A DNA stretch of 53,505 bases from UBA11540 sp045536425. GTDB lineage: Bacteria; Bacillota; Clostridia; Oscillospirales; Ruminococcaceae. The DNA is taken from positions 1 to 53,505 of the forward strand of contig JAZSNN010000007.1 of NCBI GenBank assembly GCA_045536425.1. Reading direction: 5' to 3'. Under the pieces are notes generated by a model. The model saw nothing but the letters and a program-made list of their open reading frames with translations. It did no database searches and was not told the DNA's origin. This document shows positions 1-9,500 of this stretch, one piece after another. Within the stretch, counting starts at the first letter, position 1. Each line of letters begins with the position of its first letter. A program made the translations under genes and the position numbers.

Positions 1-10
1 CTTTTATGTC

Positions 11-36
11 AGAGGCGAGAGAATCCTCTCGCCTCT
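11..36 (+). terminator. Hairpin before the ABC transporter genes
   Basis: A perfect 11-bp stem (AGAGGCGAGAG / CTCTCGCCTCT) with an AATC loop is followed by an AT-rich tail with only a short T run (AATTTT). It most likely ends or attenuates transcription from a gene left of the window. In importers of this class that gene is usually the substrate-binding lipoprotein, and a hairpin here would keep the binding protein in excess over ATPase and permeases; that part is inference. Confidence 0.65.
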
Positions 37-110
37 GATACATAATTTTGAAGAAATCGCTAAACATTGGTTTAACGCTTTCTTGAGGATTAAAAGAACG
101 GAGGTTTATC

Positions 111-1655
111 GTGAATAAACAACCTGCTATTGAACTGAAAAACATCACGAAAAAATTCGGCAAAGTGGTTGCCAATAAAAACGTTAATCTTACCGCATAC
201 CGTGGTGAGATTCTTTCCATTTTGGGAGAGAACGGAAGTGGCAAGACCACCCTTATGAATATGATTTCGGGCATCTATTTTCCCGATGAAGGCGAGATTT
301 ACATCGACGGAAAAGAGGCTGTAATAACCTCTCCAAAGGATGCTTTCGACTATAAAATCGGTATGATACATCAGCACTTCAAGCTTGTTGATGTGTTCAG
401 TGCTGCAGAAAATATCGTTCTTGGTATTGAGGAAGGTAAATACAACCTCAAAAAATCTATGACCGAAATCAAAAAGATTAGCGAGCAGTACGGATTTGAC
501 CTCGTTCCCGAAAAGAAAATCTATACAATGGCAGTTTCCGAAAAACAGACCGTTGAGATTATAAAGGTGCTCTATAGAGGCGCTGATATCCTCATTCTCG
601 ACGAGCCTACCGCTGTTTTGACACCTCAGGAAACAGAAAAGCTTTTCGACATTCTCCGCCGTATGCGCGATGACGGAAAATGTATCATAATAATCACCCA
701 CAAGCTCCACGAAGTTCTTTCTCTTTCGGATAGAGTTTCTGTGCTTCGTAAGGGTGAATATATCGGTACGGTAAACACCGCCGAAACAAGCGAAACCGAG
801 CTCACCGAAATGATGGTGGGTAAAAAGGTTGACCTCAACATCGAAAGAAACGAGCCGAAAAATCCCACGGACAGACTCGTTGTAAATAACATCACCTGCG
901 TCGATAGACTTGGTGCAACTGTTCTCGATAACATATCCTTCACCGCAAAGAGCGGAGAGATTTTGGGTATCGCGGGTATCGCAGGTTCTGGACAGAGAGA
1001 ACTTCTCGAATCCATCGCAGGACTTCAGCGTCTGCAGTCGGGCGAGATTATGTATCATAATCCCAAGACCGAAAAGGTTGAGAATCTTCGCGATAAAACC
1101 CCAATGCAGATAAGAAATATGGGTGTTCGCCTTTCCTTCGTCCCCGAGGATAGACTCGGAATGGGACTTGTTGGCAATATGGACATCGTTGATAATATGA
1201 TGCTTCGAAGCTACAGAAAAGGACACTCTGTTTTCCTCAAACGCAAAAAACCCAAGGATTTGGCAGAAAAGATAATCCACGACCTCGAGGTAGTGACACC
1301 CAGTGCATCTACCCCCGTAAGACGTCTTTCTGGCGGTAACGTGCAGAAGGTGCTCGTCGGACGTGAGATTGCGTCCTCACCGACAGTTTTGATGGTGGCA
1401 TATCCCGTTCGCGGACTTGATATCAACTCCTCTTATATGATTTACAATCTTCTCAATCAACAGAAAGAGAAAGGCGTTGCTATAATTTTTGTCGGCGAAG
1501 ACCTCGACGTTTTGCTCGAGCTCTGCGATAGAATTATGGTTATCGGCTCAGGTAGAGTTACAGGAGTGGTTGACGGACGCACCGCAACCAAAGAGGAAAT
1601 TGGTCTCCTTATGACAAAATCCAAGATGGAAGGAGAGGAGAATAACAATGGATAA
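111..1655 (+). CDS. ABC transporter ATP-binding protein, nucleoside/sugar (BMP-type) importer
   Basis: A 514-residue protein with two fused nucleotide-binding domains, the cytoplasmic motor of an importer for nucleosides or related compounds. The first domain has an intact Walker A (GENGSGKTT, about residues 39-47) and Walker B with DEPTAVLT, but its signature is degenerate (AVSEKQ). The second has a good LSGGN signature near residue 410 and a degenerate Walker A (GIAGSGQRE). This asymmetry is normal in the RbsA/NupO-like family. It starts with GTG at 111 behind a GGAGG at 100-104. Its end overlaps the next gene by 8 bases and two permeases follow, so the three are one operon. The exact substrate cannot be read from the sequence. 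Confidence 0.9.
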   Translation: MNKQPAIELKNITKKFGKVVANKNVNLTAYRGEILSILGENGSGKTTLMNMISGIYFPDEGEIYIDGKEAVITSPKDAFDYKIGMIHQHFKLVDVFSAAENIVLGIEEGKYNLKKSMTEIKKISEQYGFDLVPEKKIYTMAVSEKQTVEIIKVLYRGADILILDEPTAVLTPQETEKLFDILRRMRDDGKCIIIITHKLHEVLSLSDRVSVLRKGEYIGTVNTAETSETELTEMMVGKKVDLNIERNEPKNPTDRLVVNNITCVDRLGATVLDNISFTAKSGEILGIAGIAGSGQRELLESIAGLQRLQSGEIMYHNPKTEKVENLRDKTPMQIRNMGVRLSFVPEDRLGMGLVGNMDIVDNMMLRSYRKGHSVFLKRKKPKDLAEKIIHDLEVVTPSASTPVRRLSGGNVQKVLVGREIASSPTVLMVAYPVRGLDINSSYMIYNLLNQQKEKGVAIIFVGEDLDVLLELCDRIMVIGSGRVTGVVDGRTATKEEIGLLMTKSKMEGEENNNG

Positions 1656-2763
1656 AACTGCTGTAAAAGCACACCACGAACCGCTTTTTCACGTTGTAAA
1701 GCGCGACGATATGCCCGTGTGGGCAGCTTGGCTCATTCGTGTTGCAACAATTCTCATAGGTTTTGTTGTTGTCGGTTTTCTTTCTATGCTTGTCACGGGT
1801 AAGGGATTTGGAGATACCTATACAATAATGTTCAAAGGTGTTTTCGGCACACTTTTTACTAACGGCAGAACAACAATGCTTTGGAAGTATCTGCAGGAAA
1901 TAGCAATACTCCTTTGCCTTGCACTTGCACTCACCCCCGCGTTCAAGATGAAATTCTGGAACTGCGGTGCAGAGGGACAGGCTCTTATGGGCGGTCTTGC
2001 TTCTATATATTGTATGATAGAATTCGGTGATAAACTCCCATATCCCGCTTTGATTGCAGTAATCGTTGTTACAAGTATCCTTGCAGGTGCTGTTTGGGGC
2101 GTAATCCCTGCTATCTTCAAGGCACTGTTCAACACAAACGAAACACTGTTCACCCTTATGATGAACTATATTGCAACACAGATAATCGCATATTATGTTT
2201 ACATCGAGGGTGGCGGTTCAAACGTTATCAACCCCGTCAGTTATGGTAACTTCCCCGCGGTAGGCAACAACGACTACTTTGTAAATATCGTAACTGTAGC
2301 AGGTATAACCGTACTTATGTATATATACCTCAAATTCAGCAAACAGGGCTATGAAATTTCGGTAGTTGGTGAAAGCCAGAATACCGCAAGATATATCGGC
2401 ATCAACGTCAAGAAGGTAATAGTTCGCACAATGATAATCTCGGGTGCACTCTGCGGTGTAGCGGGAATGCTCCTCGTTGCAGGTAAAGACCACAGCATCA
2501 ACACCAAGCTTGTTGGCGGTCAAGGCTTTACCGCGATTCTCATCTCTTGGCTCGGTCAGTTCAATCCGTTCATAATGGTTGTAATGACCGCTATTGTGGT
2601 GTTCCTTCGTATAGGCGTTTCAAAGGTTGCAGATACCGCGCTTCTGAACTCTTCCTTCTCGGAAATCATCGTCGGTATAGTAATCTTGATGCTCGTTGGA
2701 TGTGAATTCTTTATCCACTATTCCATCAAATTCCGTCACAGCAAAAAGGAGGTAAAAGCATGA
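1648..2763 (+). CDS. ABC transporter permease, nucleoside-type (NupP/YufP-like)
   Basis: A 371-residue polytopic membrane protein of the BPD_transp_2 family, forming half of the import channel for the ATPase encoded just upstream. A cytoplasmic N-terminus of about 25 residues is followed by about eight to ten hydrophobic segments. The family segment around residues 100-120 (FKMKFWNCGAEGQALMGG) and the EAA-like loop near residues 230-250 (GESQNTARYIGI) are recognisable. The start ATG lies inside the end of the ATPase gene with GGAGAGGAG upstream. The stop overlaps the next permease start by four bases (ATGA), which suggests translational coupling and equal amounts of the two permeases. Confidence 0.9.
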   Translation: MDKTAVKAHHEPLFHVVKRDDMPVWAAWLIRVATILIGFVVVGFLSMLVTGKGFGDTYTIMFKGVFGTLFTNGRTTMLWKYLQEIAILLCLALALTPAFKMKFWNCGAEGQALMGGLASIYCMIEFGDKLPYPALIAVIVVTSILAGAVWGVIPAIFKALFNTNETLFTLMMNYIATQIIAYYVYIEGGGSNVINPVSYGNFPAVGNNDYFVNIVTVAGITVLMYIYLKFSKQGYEISVVGESQNTARYIGINVKKVIVRTMIISGALCGVAGMLLVAGKDHSINTKLVGGQGFTAILISWLGQFNPFIMVVMTAIVVFLRIGVSKVADTALLNSSFSEIIVGIVILMLVGCEFFIHYSIKFRHSKKEVKA

Positions 2764-3749
2764 TTATACAGTTTATCTGCCGTGCAATACTCCTTGGTGT
2801 TCCGCTTCTCTACGGTTCGACGGGCGAAATTTTGACCGAAAAATCCGGACACCTAAACCTCGGTATCCCCGGAACAATGTACGTTGGCGCTATCAGCGGT
2901 GTTGTCGGAGCGTTTTTGTACGAGAACGCTTGCGGAAATAACGTCGCTAATATGAACCCCGCACTCGCAATACTCATCCCGCTTCTCTGCGCAATCGCAG
3001 GTTCAATGCTTATGGGTCTTATCTACTGTTTCCTGACCGTAACACTCCACGCAAATCAGAACGTTACAGGTCTTGCGCTTACGACCCTTGGTGTTGGACT
3101 CGGAAATTTCCTCGGTGCTTCTCTTATCAGTATCACAAAGAGCGAGCTTCCCTCAATCGCCCTCACAAAGACAAGCTCGTTTTTTACAGTAAAGCTTCCC
3201 TTTGCAGATGATTTAGGATGGTTTGGACAACTCTTTTTCTCCCACGATTTTATGACCTACCTTGCGATAGCAATCGCAATCGTTATGGCTTTTGTTTTAA
3301 ACCGCACAAGAATTGGTCTGAATCTGCGCTCTGTAGGTGAAAACCCCGCAACTGCAGATGCCGCAGGTATAAACGTTGCAAGATACAGATACGTAGCCAC
3401 CTGCATAGGCAGTGCTATCGCAGGACTCGGCGGACTCCAGTACGTTATGTCCTACGCTACGGGCGTTTGGTCAAACAACGCGTTCGGTGATAGAGGATGG
3501 ATGGCAATCGCACTTGTTATCTTTGCACTTTGGAAGCCTTCAATGGCAATCGTCGGTGCGTTCCTCTTCGGTGCTCTCTGTAATGCAAATAACTACATTC
3601 AGGGACTCGGTACCGAAACGCAGGAGCTCTTCAAGATGCTTCCCTACGTGGTAACTATCATTGTGCTTGTAATCACAAGTATGCGTAAAAAGAGAGAGCA
3701 TCAGCCTCCCCAGAGCCTTGGACTCAACTACTTCAGAGAAGAAAGATAA
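2760..3749 (+). CDS. ABC transporter permease, nucleoside-type (NupQ/YufQ-like)
   Basis: A 329-residue polytopic membrane protein, the second channel half of the importer. It has the family pattern near its N-terminus (ILTEKSGHLNLGIPGTMYVGA), followed by about eight hydrophobic segments, an EAA-like loop (VGENPATADAAGINV) near residues 197-211, and a basic C-terminal tail. The start overlaps the previous stop (ATGA). A strong terminator directly follows, so this is the last gene of the operon. The family imports purine nucleosides or sugars; the substrate here is not determined. Confidence 0.9.
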   Translation: MIIQFICRAILLGVPLLYGSTGEILTEKSGHLNLGIPGTMYVGAISGVVGAFLYENACGNNVANMNPALAILIPLLCAIAGSMLMGLIYCFLTVTLHANQNVTGLALTTLGVGLGNFLGASLISITKSELPSIALTKTSSFFTVKLPFADDLGWFGQLFFSHDFMTYLAIAIAIVMAFVLNRTRIGLNLRSVGENPATADAAGINVARYRYVATCIGSAIAGLGGLQYVMSYATGVWSNNAFGDRGWMAIALVIFALWKPSMAIVGAFLFGALCNANNYIQGLGTETQELFKMLPYVVTIIVLVITSMRKKREHQPPQSLGLNYFREER

Positions 3750-3752
3750 TTT

Positions 3753-3787
3753 AAACGCGGTTTCAGTAAAACTGAAACCGCGTTTTT
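3753..3787 (+). terminator. Terminator of the ABC importer operon
   Basis: A perfect 15-bp stem (AAACGCGGTTTCAGT and its complement) with an AAA loop, ending in a run of five T. It lies right after the second permease gene. Confidence 0.93.
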
Positions 3788-3795
3788 GCATATAA

Positions 3796-3823
3796 AAACG
3801 GGCGAGAATTTTCTCGCCCGTTT
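3796..3823 (-). terminator. Terminator of the FAD oxidoreductase gene
   Basis: A perfect 13-bp stem (AAACGGGCGAGAA and its complement) with a two-base loop. On the minus strand it is followed by a T run, so it closes the converging minus-strand gene; together with the neighbouring hairpin it insulates the two operons. Confidence 0.88.
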
Positions 3824-3827
3824 AAAA

Positions 3828-4997
3828 TTACCTTTTCTCGTAGTGCAGAATGATGCCGTCTTCTTCGAGCATATCCTGTAGCTTTTTCACCTCAAGGTCT
3901 TTTGCCGCTACGCCGCTTTCTGCAATCATCATCGCCGCAATACCCGCCGCCTGACCCGTCATTGTCGCAGGGGGAATAACCCTCGTTACTTCCCAGACGT
4001 CACCCCCGGCAGAGATGTTTCTGCCTGCCGCAAAGAGATTGTCAATCTTTTCGGTGTAGAGCGCACGGTAAGGAATCTCGTAAACGTCTTCCGCCTTTCT
4101 CCAGTCGCCCGTGCAACCGATGGAATCCTCAAAATGCATAAACTTGTCACTTTCACAAAGGCTGTAAGCTCCGCACAATCTGCGGGTTGTTCTGAACTGA
4201 GGCATAGAGGGGAAGGATGCGAGCTTTTTGCCCCCTTCTTTAATACGGCTAAATGCGAGCGCGTGAGAAGCTTTCAAAAACTCCGAAATGTCATCGGCGT
4301 CTGTGCCGATATACTTTCTGCTACCCTCCGGAAGACCTGCACCTGTGTTAGAACCTATCATAAACAGCTTGAGTTTCTGTCCGTCATCCTTGTCGTCAAC
4401 GTAGTAGGACCAGTAGGTGAGGAAGTTGTCCTGTGTGCCGAAATCCGCACCTGCACGGGCGTATACGTCACCGTCACCCGAAGCATCAACAACCGCCTTA
4501 CAGCCGTATGCCTGTCTGCCCGATTTGTTTTCCACAACGATTGCAGAGATTTTACTGCCGTCCATCACGCTACTGCAGAAAACGGTGTCGTAAAGTATCT
4601 TGACTCCCGCCTCGATGAGCATCTCTTCCAAACGGAAAGCAAGCTCACCCGCGTTGAAGTAGGTTTCGTATCTTGTTTTGGCATCTGCGTGTGTACAACC
4701 CTTTTTCCACGCGGGGTCCATCGTACCGCCACCGTAGCGGATAGATTCCCAGAAAAACTCCTCGGAAATTCCGCCGATGACCTTGTTTCCAAGTCCGTCA
4801 CAGAGTGGGAGATATATAACAATGTATCCTGCTGTTGCAAGACCGCCGAGCACGGTCATCTTTTCAACGAGAAGAACCTTCGCACCTCGCCTTGCCGCCG
4901 CCAAAGCCGCCGCAACACCTGCAACTCCTCCGCCGACTACCGCCACGTCATAATCTTCAATATACGTAGTCGTAATATTTTCGCTGATAGTTCTCAT
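3828..4997 (-). CDS. FAD-dependent oxidoreductase (FAD_oxidored family)
   Basis: A 389-residue flavoprotein. Residues 17-45 form an ADP-binding Rossmann motif (VAVVGGGVAGVAAALAAA, ending in an acidic residue at LLVEK), a central segment has VVDASGDGDV, and a C-terminal FAD-contact segment reads LFAAGRNISAGGDV. This matches the family Pfam names FAD_oxidored, whose members have mostly unknown substrates. It is somewhat shorter than many homologues but looks intact. The ATG has AGGAGG about 6 bases upstream, and a minus-strand promoter lies at 5026-5054. It is transcribed alone, divergently from a lipoprotein gene. The cytoplasmic redox substrate cannot be inferred. Confidence 0.85.
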   Translation of the reverse strand: MRTISENITTTYIEDYDVAVVGGGVAGVAAALAAARRGAKVLLVEKMTVLGGLATAGYIVIYLPLCDGLGNKVIGGISEEFFWESIRYGGGTMDPAWKKGCTHADAKTRYETYFNAGELAFRLEEMLIEAGVKILYDTVFCSSVMDGSKISAIVVENKSGRQAYGCKAVVDASGDGDVYARAGADFGTQDNFLTYWSYYVDDKDDGQKLKLFMIGSNTGAGLPEGSRKYIGTDADDISEFLKASHALAFSRIKEGGKKLASFPSMPQFRTTRRLCGAYSLCESDKFMHFEDSIGCTGDWRKAEDVYEIPYRALYTEKIDNLFAAGRNISAGGDVWEVTRVIPPATMTGQAAGIAAMMIAESGVAAKDLEVKKLQDMLEEDGIILHYEKR

Positions 4998-5025
4998 ATT
5001 CTACCCTCCTGAAAGCTGTAAGATA

Positions 5026-5054
5026 ATTTTAGCACGGCACCTTTCAAATAACAA
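5026..5054 (-). promoter_or_regulatory. Promoter of the FAD oxidoreductase gene
   Basis: On the minus strand TTGTTA (5049-5054) and TAAAAT (5026-5031) are separated by 17 bases, placed about 30 bases before the start codon. Confidence 0.65.
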
Positions 5055-5119
5055 GACCGTTTTTAGAATAAACAGGATGATTGTTGCCAAAAATCAATCA
5101 AAAAACACTGGAGGATAAA

Positions 5120-6286
5120 ATGAGAAAGTTTTTTGCAGTAATGCTTCTTTTCGCACTTTGCGGTTGCACTCAAAATCCAACTCAAAATACGTCAAGCTCC
5201 TCACCAAAACAAACCGAAATCCGCCTTGTCTGCGCACAAAATTCAAAAGAACTCGAAAAAATCATAACAGCCTTTGAAAAAGAAAACCCCGAGATAGACA
5301 TCACCATTATTGAAATAGATAAAAACGACGATTTTTCCCTCGCCGCAAAAGCGCTTCTCTCGGGAGAACGCTACCCCTCGCTGATTTTGACCGACGCCGA
5401 GCACCTAAACGAGCTCTCACAATATTTTGCAGACCTCTCCGCAGAAAGCTGGATAAATACCGCAGTCGCAAATTCTCTAAACGAGGTCATTAGACAAGGA
5501 GAGATTATCGCTGTTCCTGGCGAGATAGAGGGAATAGGCTTTGTGTATAATAAGACAGTTTTTGAAAGAGCGGGGATAAATCCCGAAAACATAAATTCGG
5601 TAGAACGCCTTTTGAGTACCGCAGAGTATCTTTCACAAAGAATACCGAAATTAAAAACCGACTTTAAAAACCTTTCGTCCGTCTTTGAAGCTCCGAACGA
5701 AAAGACGAAAAACTACCTTGTAAATATTGTCGTGTCACAGGAATGCACATCCTCAACTGCCCTGTCAGAGACCGACCTTGAAATGACCTTTGCCGAAAGC
5801 TATAAGACACTCCTCGAGCTGCTGCAAAGCTATTCTCAAAAAAACTCAAACACCCCCGAACAAAATATGGCCGAGGAAAGATGTATAATAACGTTGCAAA
5901 GCCATAAATTTGCCGACGGGTCAGCAGAGCGTTCACAAAACCTCGGTATGCTCCCAATTTCTGTGTCGGGCGCGTCGCAGGACAGTATAATACTAAACGT
6001 CCCTTCGTTCTGGGCAGTTAATAAAACTGCTTCGAAGGAGGAACAAATCGCCGCCAAAAAGTTTCTCTTCTGGCTTTACAATTCCGAAACGGGAATAAAT
6101 CTTTCAACCAAAGAACTCGGCTGGCTCTCTCCTTTTGCCGATAACCTGCAAACCCTACCTAACCCCCTCGCAGAAGCAACGATGACCTACGCCATAAGCG
6201 GAAAAACAATGCCCTACGTATTAAACGGAATAGGGGAGGAGTATTGTCTGAAAATGGCTGAAATACTTGATGAGAGCCCAGAATAA
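5120..6286 (+). CDS. Extracellular solute-binding lipoprotein, family 1-like, orphan
   Basis: A 388-residue predicted lipoprotein. The signal peptide MRKFFAVMLLFALCGC ends in a lipobox (LCGC) with the lipidated cysteine at residue 16, then a Ser/Thr/Asn/Gln-rich linker. The mature part has the fold signature of carbohydrate-type solute-binding proteins (EIRLVCAQNSKELEKIITAF near residue 35; GIGFVYNKTVFERAGI near residue 140). The ATG at 5120 is chosen because GGAGG lies at 5110-5114; an upstream TTG would add 13 residues but destroy the signal peptide. No permease or ATPase gene is adjacent, so it must work with a distant transporter or act as a sensor. Confidence 0.82.
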   Translation: MRKFFAVMLLFALCGCTQNPTQNTSSSSPKQTEIRLVCAQNSKELEKIITAFEKENPEIDITIIEIDKNDDFSLAAKALLSGERYPSLILTDAEHLNELSQYFADLSAESWINTAVANSLNEVIRQGEIIAVPGEIEGIGFVYNKTVFERAGINPENINSVERLLSTAEYLSQRIPKLKTDFKNLSSVFEAPNEKTKNYLVNIVVSQECTSSTALSETDLEMTFAESYKTLLELLQSYSQKNSNTPEQNMAEERCIITLQSHKFADGSAERSQNLGMLPISVSGASQDSIILNVPSFWAVNKTASKEEQIAAKKFLFWLYNSETGINLSTKELGWLSPFADNLQTLPNPLAEATMTYAISGKTMPYVLNGIGEEYCLKMAEILDESPE

Positions 6287-6470
6287 ATAAAACCAACCTC
6301 CCAAAAAGACACAAAATTACCGCACAAAACAATAAACCGCATCGGTACAACCTCACTCTTTAGTGTTCAAAATCATAGTTTCGCCAAGAGAAACCTTGCT
6401 TTTGTACAAATTTAACAAAAACAGCGCTGAATTTTTTTGCCAAATACCGAGAGAGAATTTTGAAAAAATG

Positions 6471-6500
6471 TTGACATTTACCACTGCTTAGCGCTATAAT
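6471..6500 (+). promoter_or_regulatory. Strong promoter of the large surface protein gene
   Basis: Consensus TTGACA (6471-6476) and TATAAT (6495-6500) with an 18-base spacer. The start codon follows after a leader of about 37 bases. Confidence 0.88.
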
Positions 6501-6511
6501 TATACTGATAA

Positions 6512-6528
6512 TAAGTATTTAATACTTA
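6512..6528. repeat. 17-bp inverted repeat in the surface protein leader
   Basis: TAAGTATT and its complement flank a single T, immediately after the expected transcription start and before the GGAGG at 6531. It could be an operator or a 5' hairpin that stabilises a highly expressed mRNA. Confidence 0.55.
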
Positions 6529-6543
6529 AAGGAGGAAAACAAA

Positions 6544-9500
6544 ATGCTAAACGCAAAAAGATTGATGGCTATTGTCCTTACGCTCACTATGCTTTTGACA
6601 ATGGCATCTTTTCCCGCATTTGCAGCGGAACCCGTTAGACTCAAGTATGACAGCTATGAGACTAACGTAGCGCCAGAGGGAAGCTGGGTTCCTGTTGCCA
6701 ACATGTTCAACAATGATGGAGGCAACGGCTATAAGCCAGGAAAGGGGTTGAACACCACAGCACTAGGCTCAGGCGATTTTAATGTTTACATGGACATCCA
6801 AGGCGATGTTAAGTATAACATTACATCGTTTAAATTGAAAATCAGTGCGGTTCACTTTTCGGCATTTGCTATCTACGGATCTAATGAGAGCGCAGAGCCA
6901 GATGCAGAATGGACTTTGATTGCTGACATTACTACAGGTACAAACGGAGAGGTTACTTACCCCATTTCTCACGCAGATGGATATAAATATCTCCGCTTCG
7001 AGGGATATGCTGTAGCTAGCAGTAAAGACGCTACCGTTACAAGCGGTCAGCCCACCATCTACCTGCTCAACTTCTACGGCATGGAGTATGTAGAAGGCAC
7101 TGTTCCTGCATCCTATACAGTAAACTATGTTGACGAAGAGGGCAACCCCCTTGCTAACTCCAATACTAAGGCTGGTATTGCCGGTGCGACAGTAACCGAG
7201 ACAGCTCTTGCGTTCGAAGGTTATCAGGTCATCGGTGAAACAACAGCTTCTATCGTTCTCGACGCAGAGGCAGAAAACAAGATCACCTTCACATACAAGA
7301 AACTCGCTACTGTTGATTATGTAATCGAGTTTGTTGACGAAGAGGGCAATCCTCTCGCTGATGCTGTTACAGGCTCCGACTACGAGGGCACAACAGTAAC
7401 AGGAACAGCTAAAGAGTTCCTTGGCTACGCCGTTCTTGGTAATGAGACAGTTTCCATCGTTCTTACAAAGGACGTTGAAAACAAGATTACATTCGTATAC
7501 GAAACTCTTCCTGTTGTTTTCTATACTGTAAAGTATGTTGACGAAAACGGCAACGAATTAGCACCTGAAAAAACAGATGTTGACGTTAACGGTGCTGCTG
7601 TAACTGAGACAGCTGTTAACGTTGCAGGATATATAGCTACTGTGGCTGCAAAAGAGCTCGTTCTTGATGAAAACGGCACAAACGTTATCACATTCGAGTA
7701 CGCTCCTATTCCCAGAAAAGAATCCGCTAAACTCGAACTCACAGGCGCTAATATCTCTTGGCCTAAGAGATGTACTGATGAGACGGTCAACCCTGAATCC
7801 CTCGACGCTCTCGTTGACGGCGCAGTTGAGGCATCTTCCAAAAAGTTGGGATTTGTTTCTGGTTCAGACTATGGTAACACCAAGAATGAAATCACTATCG
7901 ACCTTGGCGGTCTCTACAATGTTGATACTCTGAAGCTCTATTGGGGTAACAGATTGGAAGGCTGGAACCTTGTTCCCTCCGGTGCTTACACAATATCTGT
8001 TGCAGGCGCTGACGGAGTATTTGGCGAGCCTGTCTACACTTTCACAGATCCCGGCGCAACATCAAGTCCTATCGTTGTTCCCGCTAACTTTGAGAGAATT
8101 GACGTAGTTGATATTGCCGGTTCCGCTGACTTCGTTCAGTACGTTAAGATTACATCTACAAACAACTATACTAGAAGACTTACAATCCGTGAGATCGAGA
8201 TCTCCGGTGACGAGGCTATCGCTTCTAGCAACGCTGCAACTGTAACGGTTGAGCACTACGACGTTGACGGCAACAAGATTGATAGCGACATCTTCACAGC
8301 TGACAACCTCGGCACAGTTATGAACATCACTCCTACAGAAATCGCTGGTTATAAGTATGTTGGCGATGCAAATCTCACCTTCACACTTGATGAGCATGGC
8401 AAGAACTACGTTGTAGAGCTTGAATACGTGGCTATCCCCAACGTTGTAGGCGTACCTGCAGAGGAAGCTCAGTTTGCTACAAACTCTTCTAACGTTCCCT
8501 TCTTCTTCTCCATTTCTACACCTACCAACGCTTCTCCTGCTGACATATTCGCAGCAGCTAACTGGGTAGTTGATAACTGTGAGATCACATCCTTGAGCGT
8601 AACAGCAAACGACAACCCCGCAACACTCGTATTCGAGTGGGATGTTGTTGTAAACGTTAAGCCCAACGACAACACAGCTTTCTCTATCGAGCTCGACCTT
8701 CCCACTGAGTATGAGCTTACAGATAAGGTAAGATTCTACAGAGAGGCTTCCGATACACTTCTCGACTCCGCTATCGCTGCAGGCGAGAACAAGATCACTC
8801 TCGACAAGACTAACATCACAATCGAGTACAACGCTAGCGGCGATATCACAACAAAGACAAACGATAGAACTCTCTACATCACAGTTGATGTTCAGACTAT
8901 CATCCCCAGTGAGCTTCCTTATATGGGTTATGACGAAGTTGTTATTGAGCTGACAGAAATCGTTGCTAACGGCGACAGATCTCGTCTCAACCTCAAGAAC
9001 TTCGTAAGACTTGGCGATCAGTACGTTGGTAACGCTACTATCAACAAGACAGGTCTTGAGAGATTCGAAGCTACAGTTACACTTTCCGGTGTAAATGCTG
9101 ACGGTACTAAGACACCTCTTAAGACTGCAAAGATCTACTCTGATATCGTTGACGTTGCTGCTAAGTTCCCTGCAACAAAGACAGAGGCTCAGAAGATTTC
9201 CGGTCACTTCTTGCCCATCGACCTTATCGATCAGCTCTTCGATCAGGTACATCCTTTCGATCTTCCTACTTTCACAGACGCTGAGTGGGCATTCTATGCT
9301 GAAGTTCTCGTAGCACGTGGTCTTGATGAGACATCTGCTAACATGGAAATCGACAGACTCAGAACTACAATCGCTGATCTTCAGGAAGCTGCAAAGGATC
9401 CCGCTTGGGTAGCTCCCGACTACAACGAAGAGAATGTCTACGTTGTTGGTGGTAGGATCAAGTTCAAGAAAGTTGACCTCGTTGATCCTGCAACAAACGA

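Noticed and set aside
90..1280. A minus-strand open frame opposite the ABC ATPase gene
   Set aside because: Overlaps a gene with clear ATPase motifs and shows no recognisable domain.
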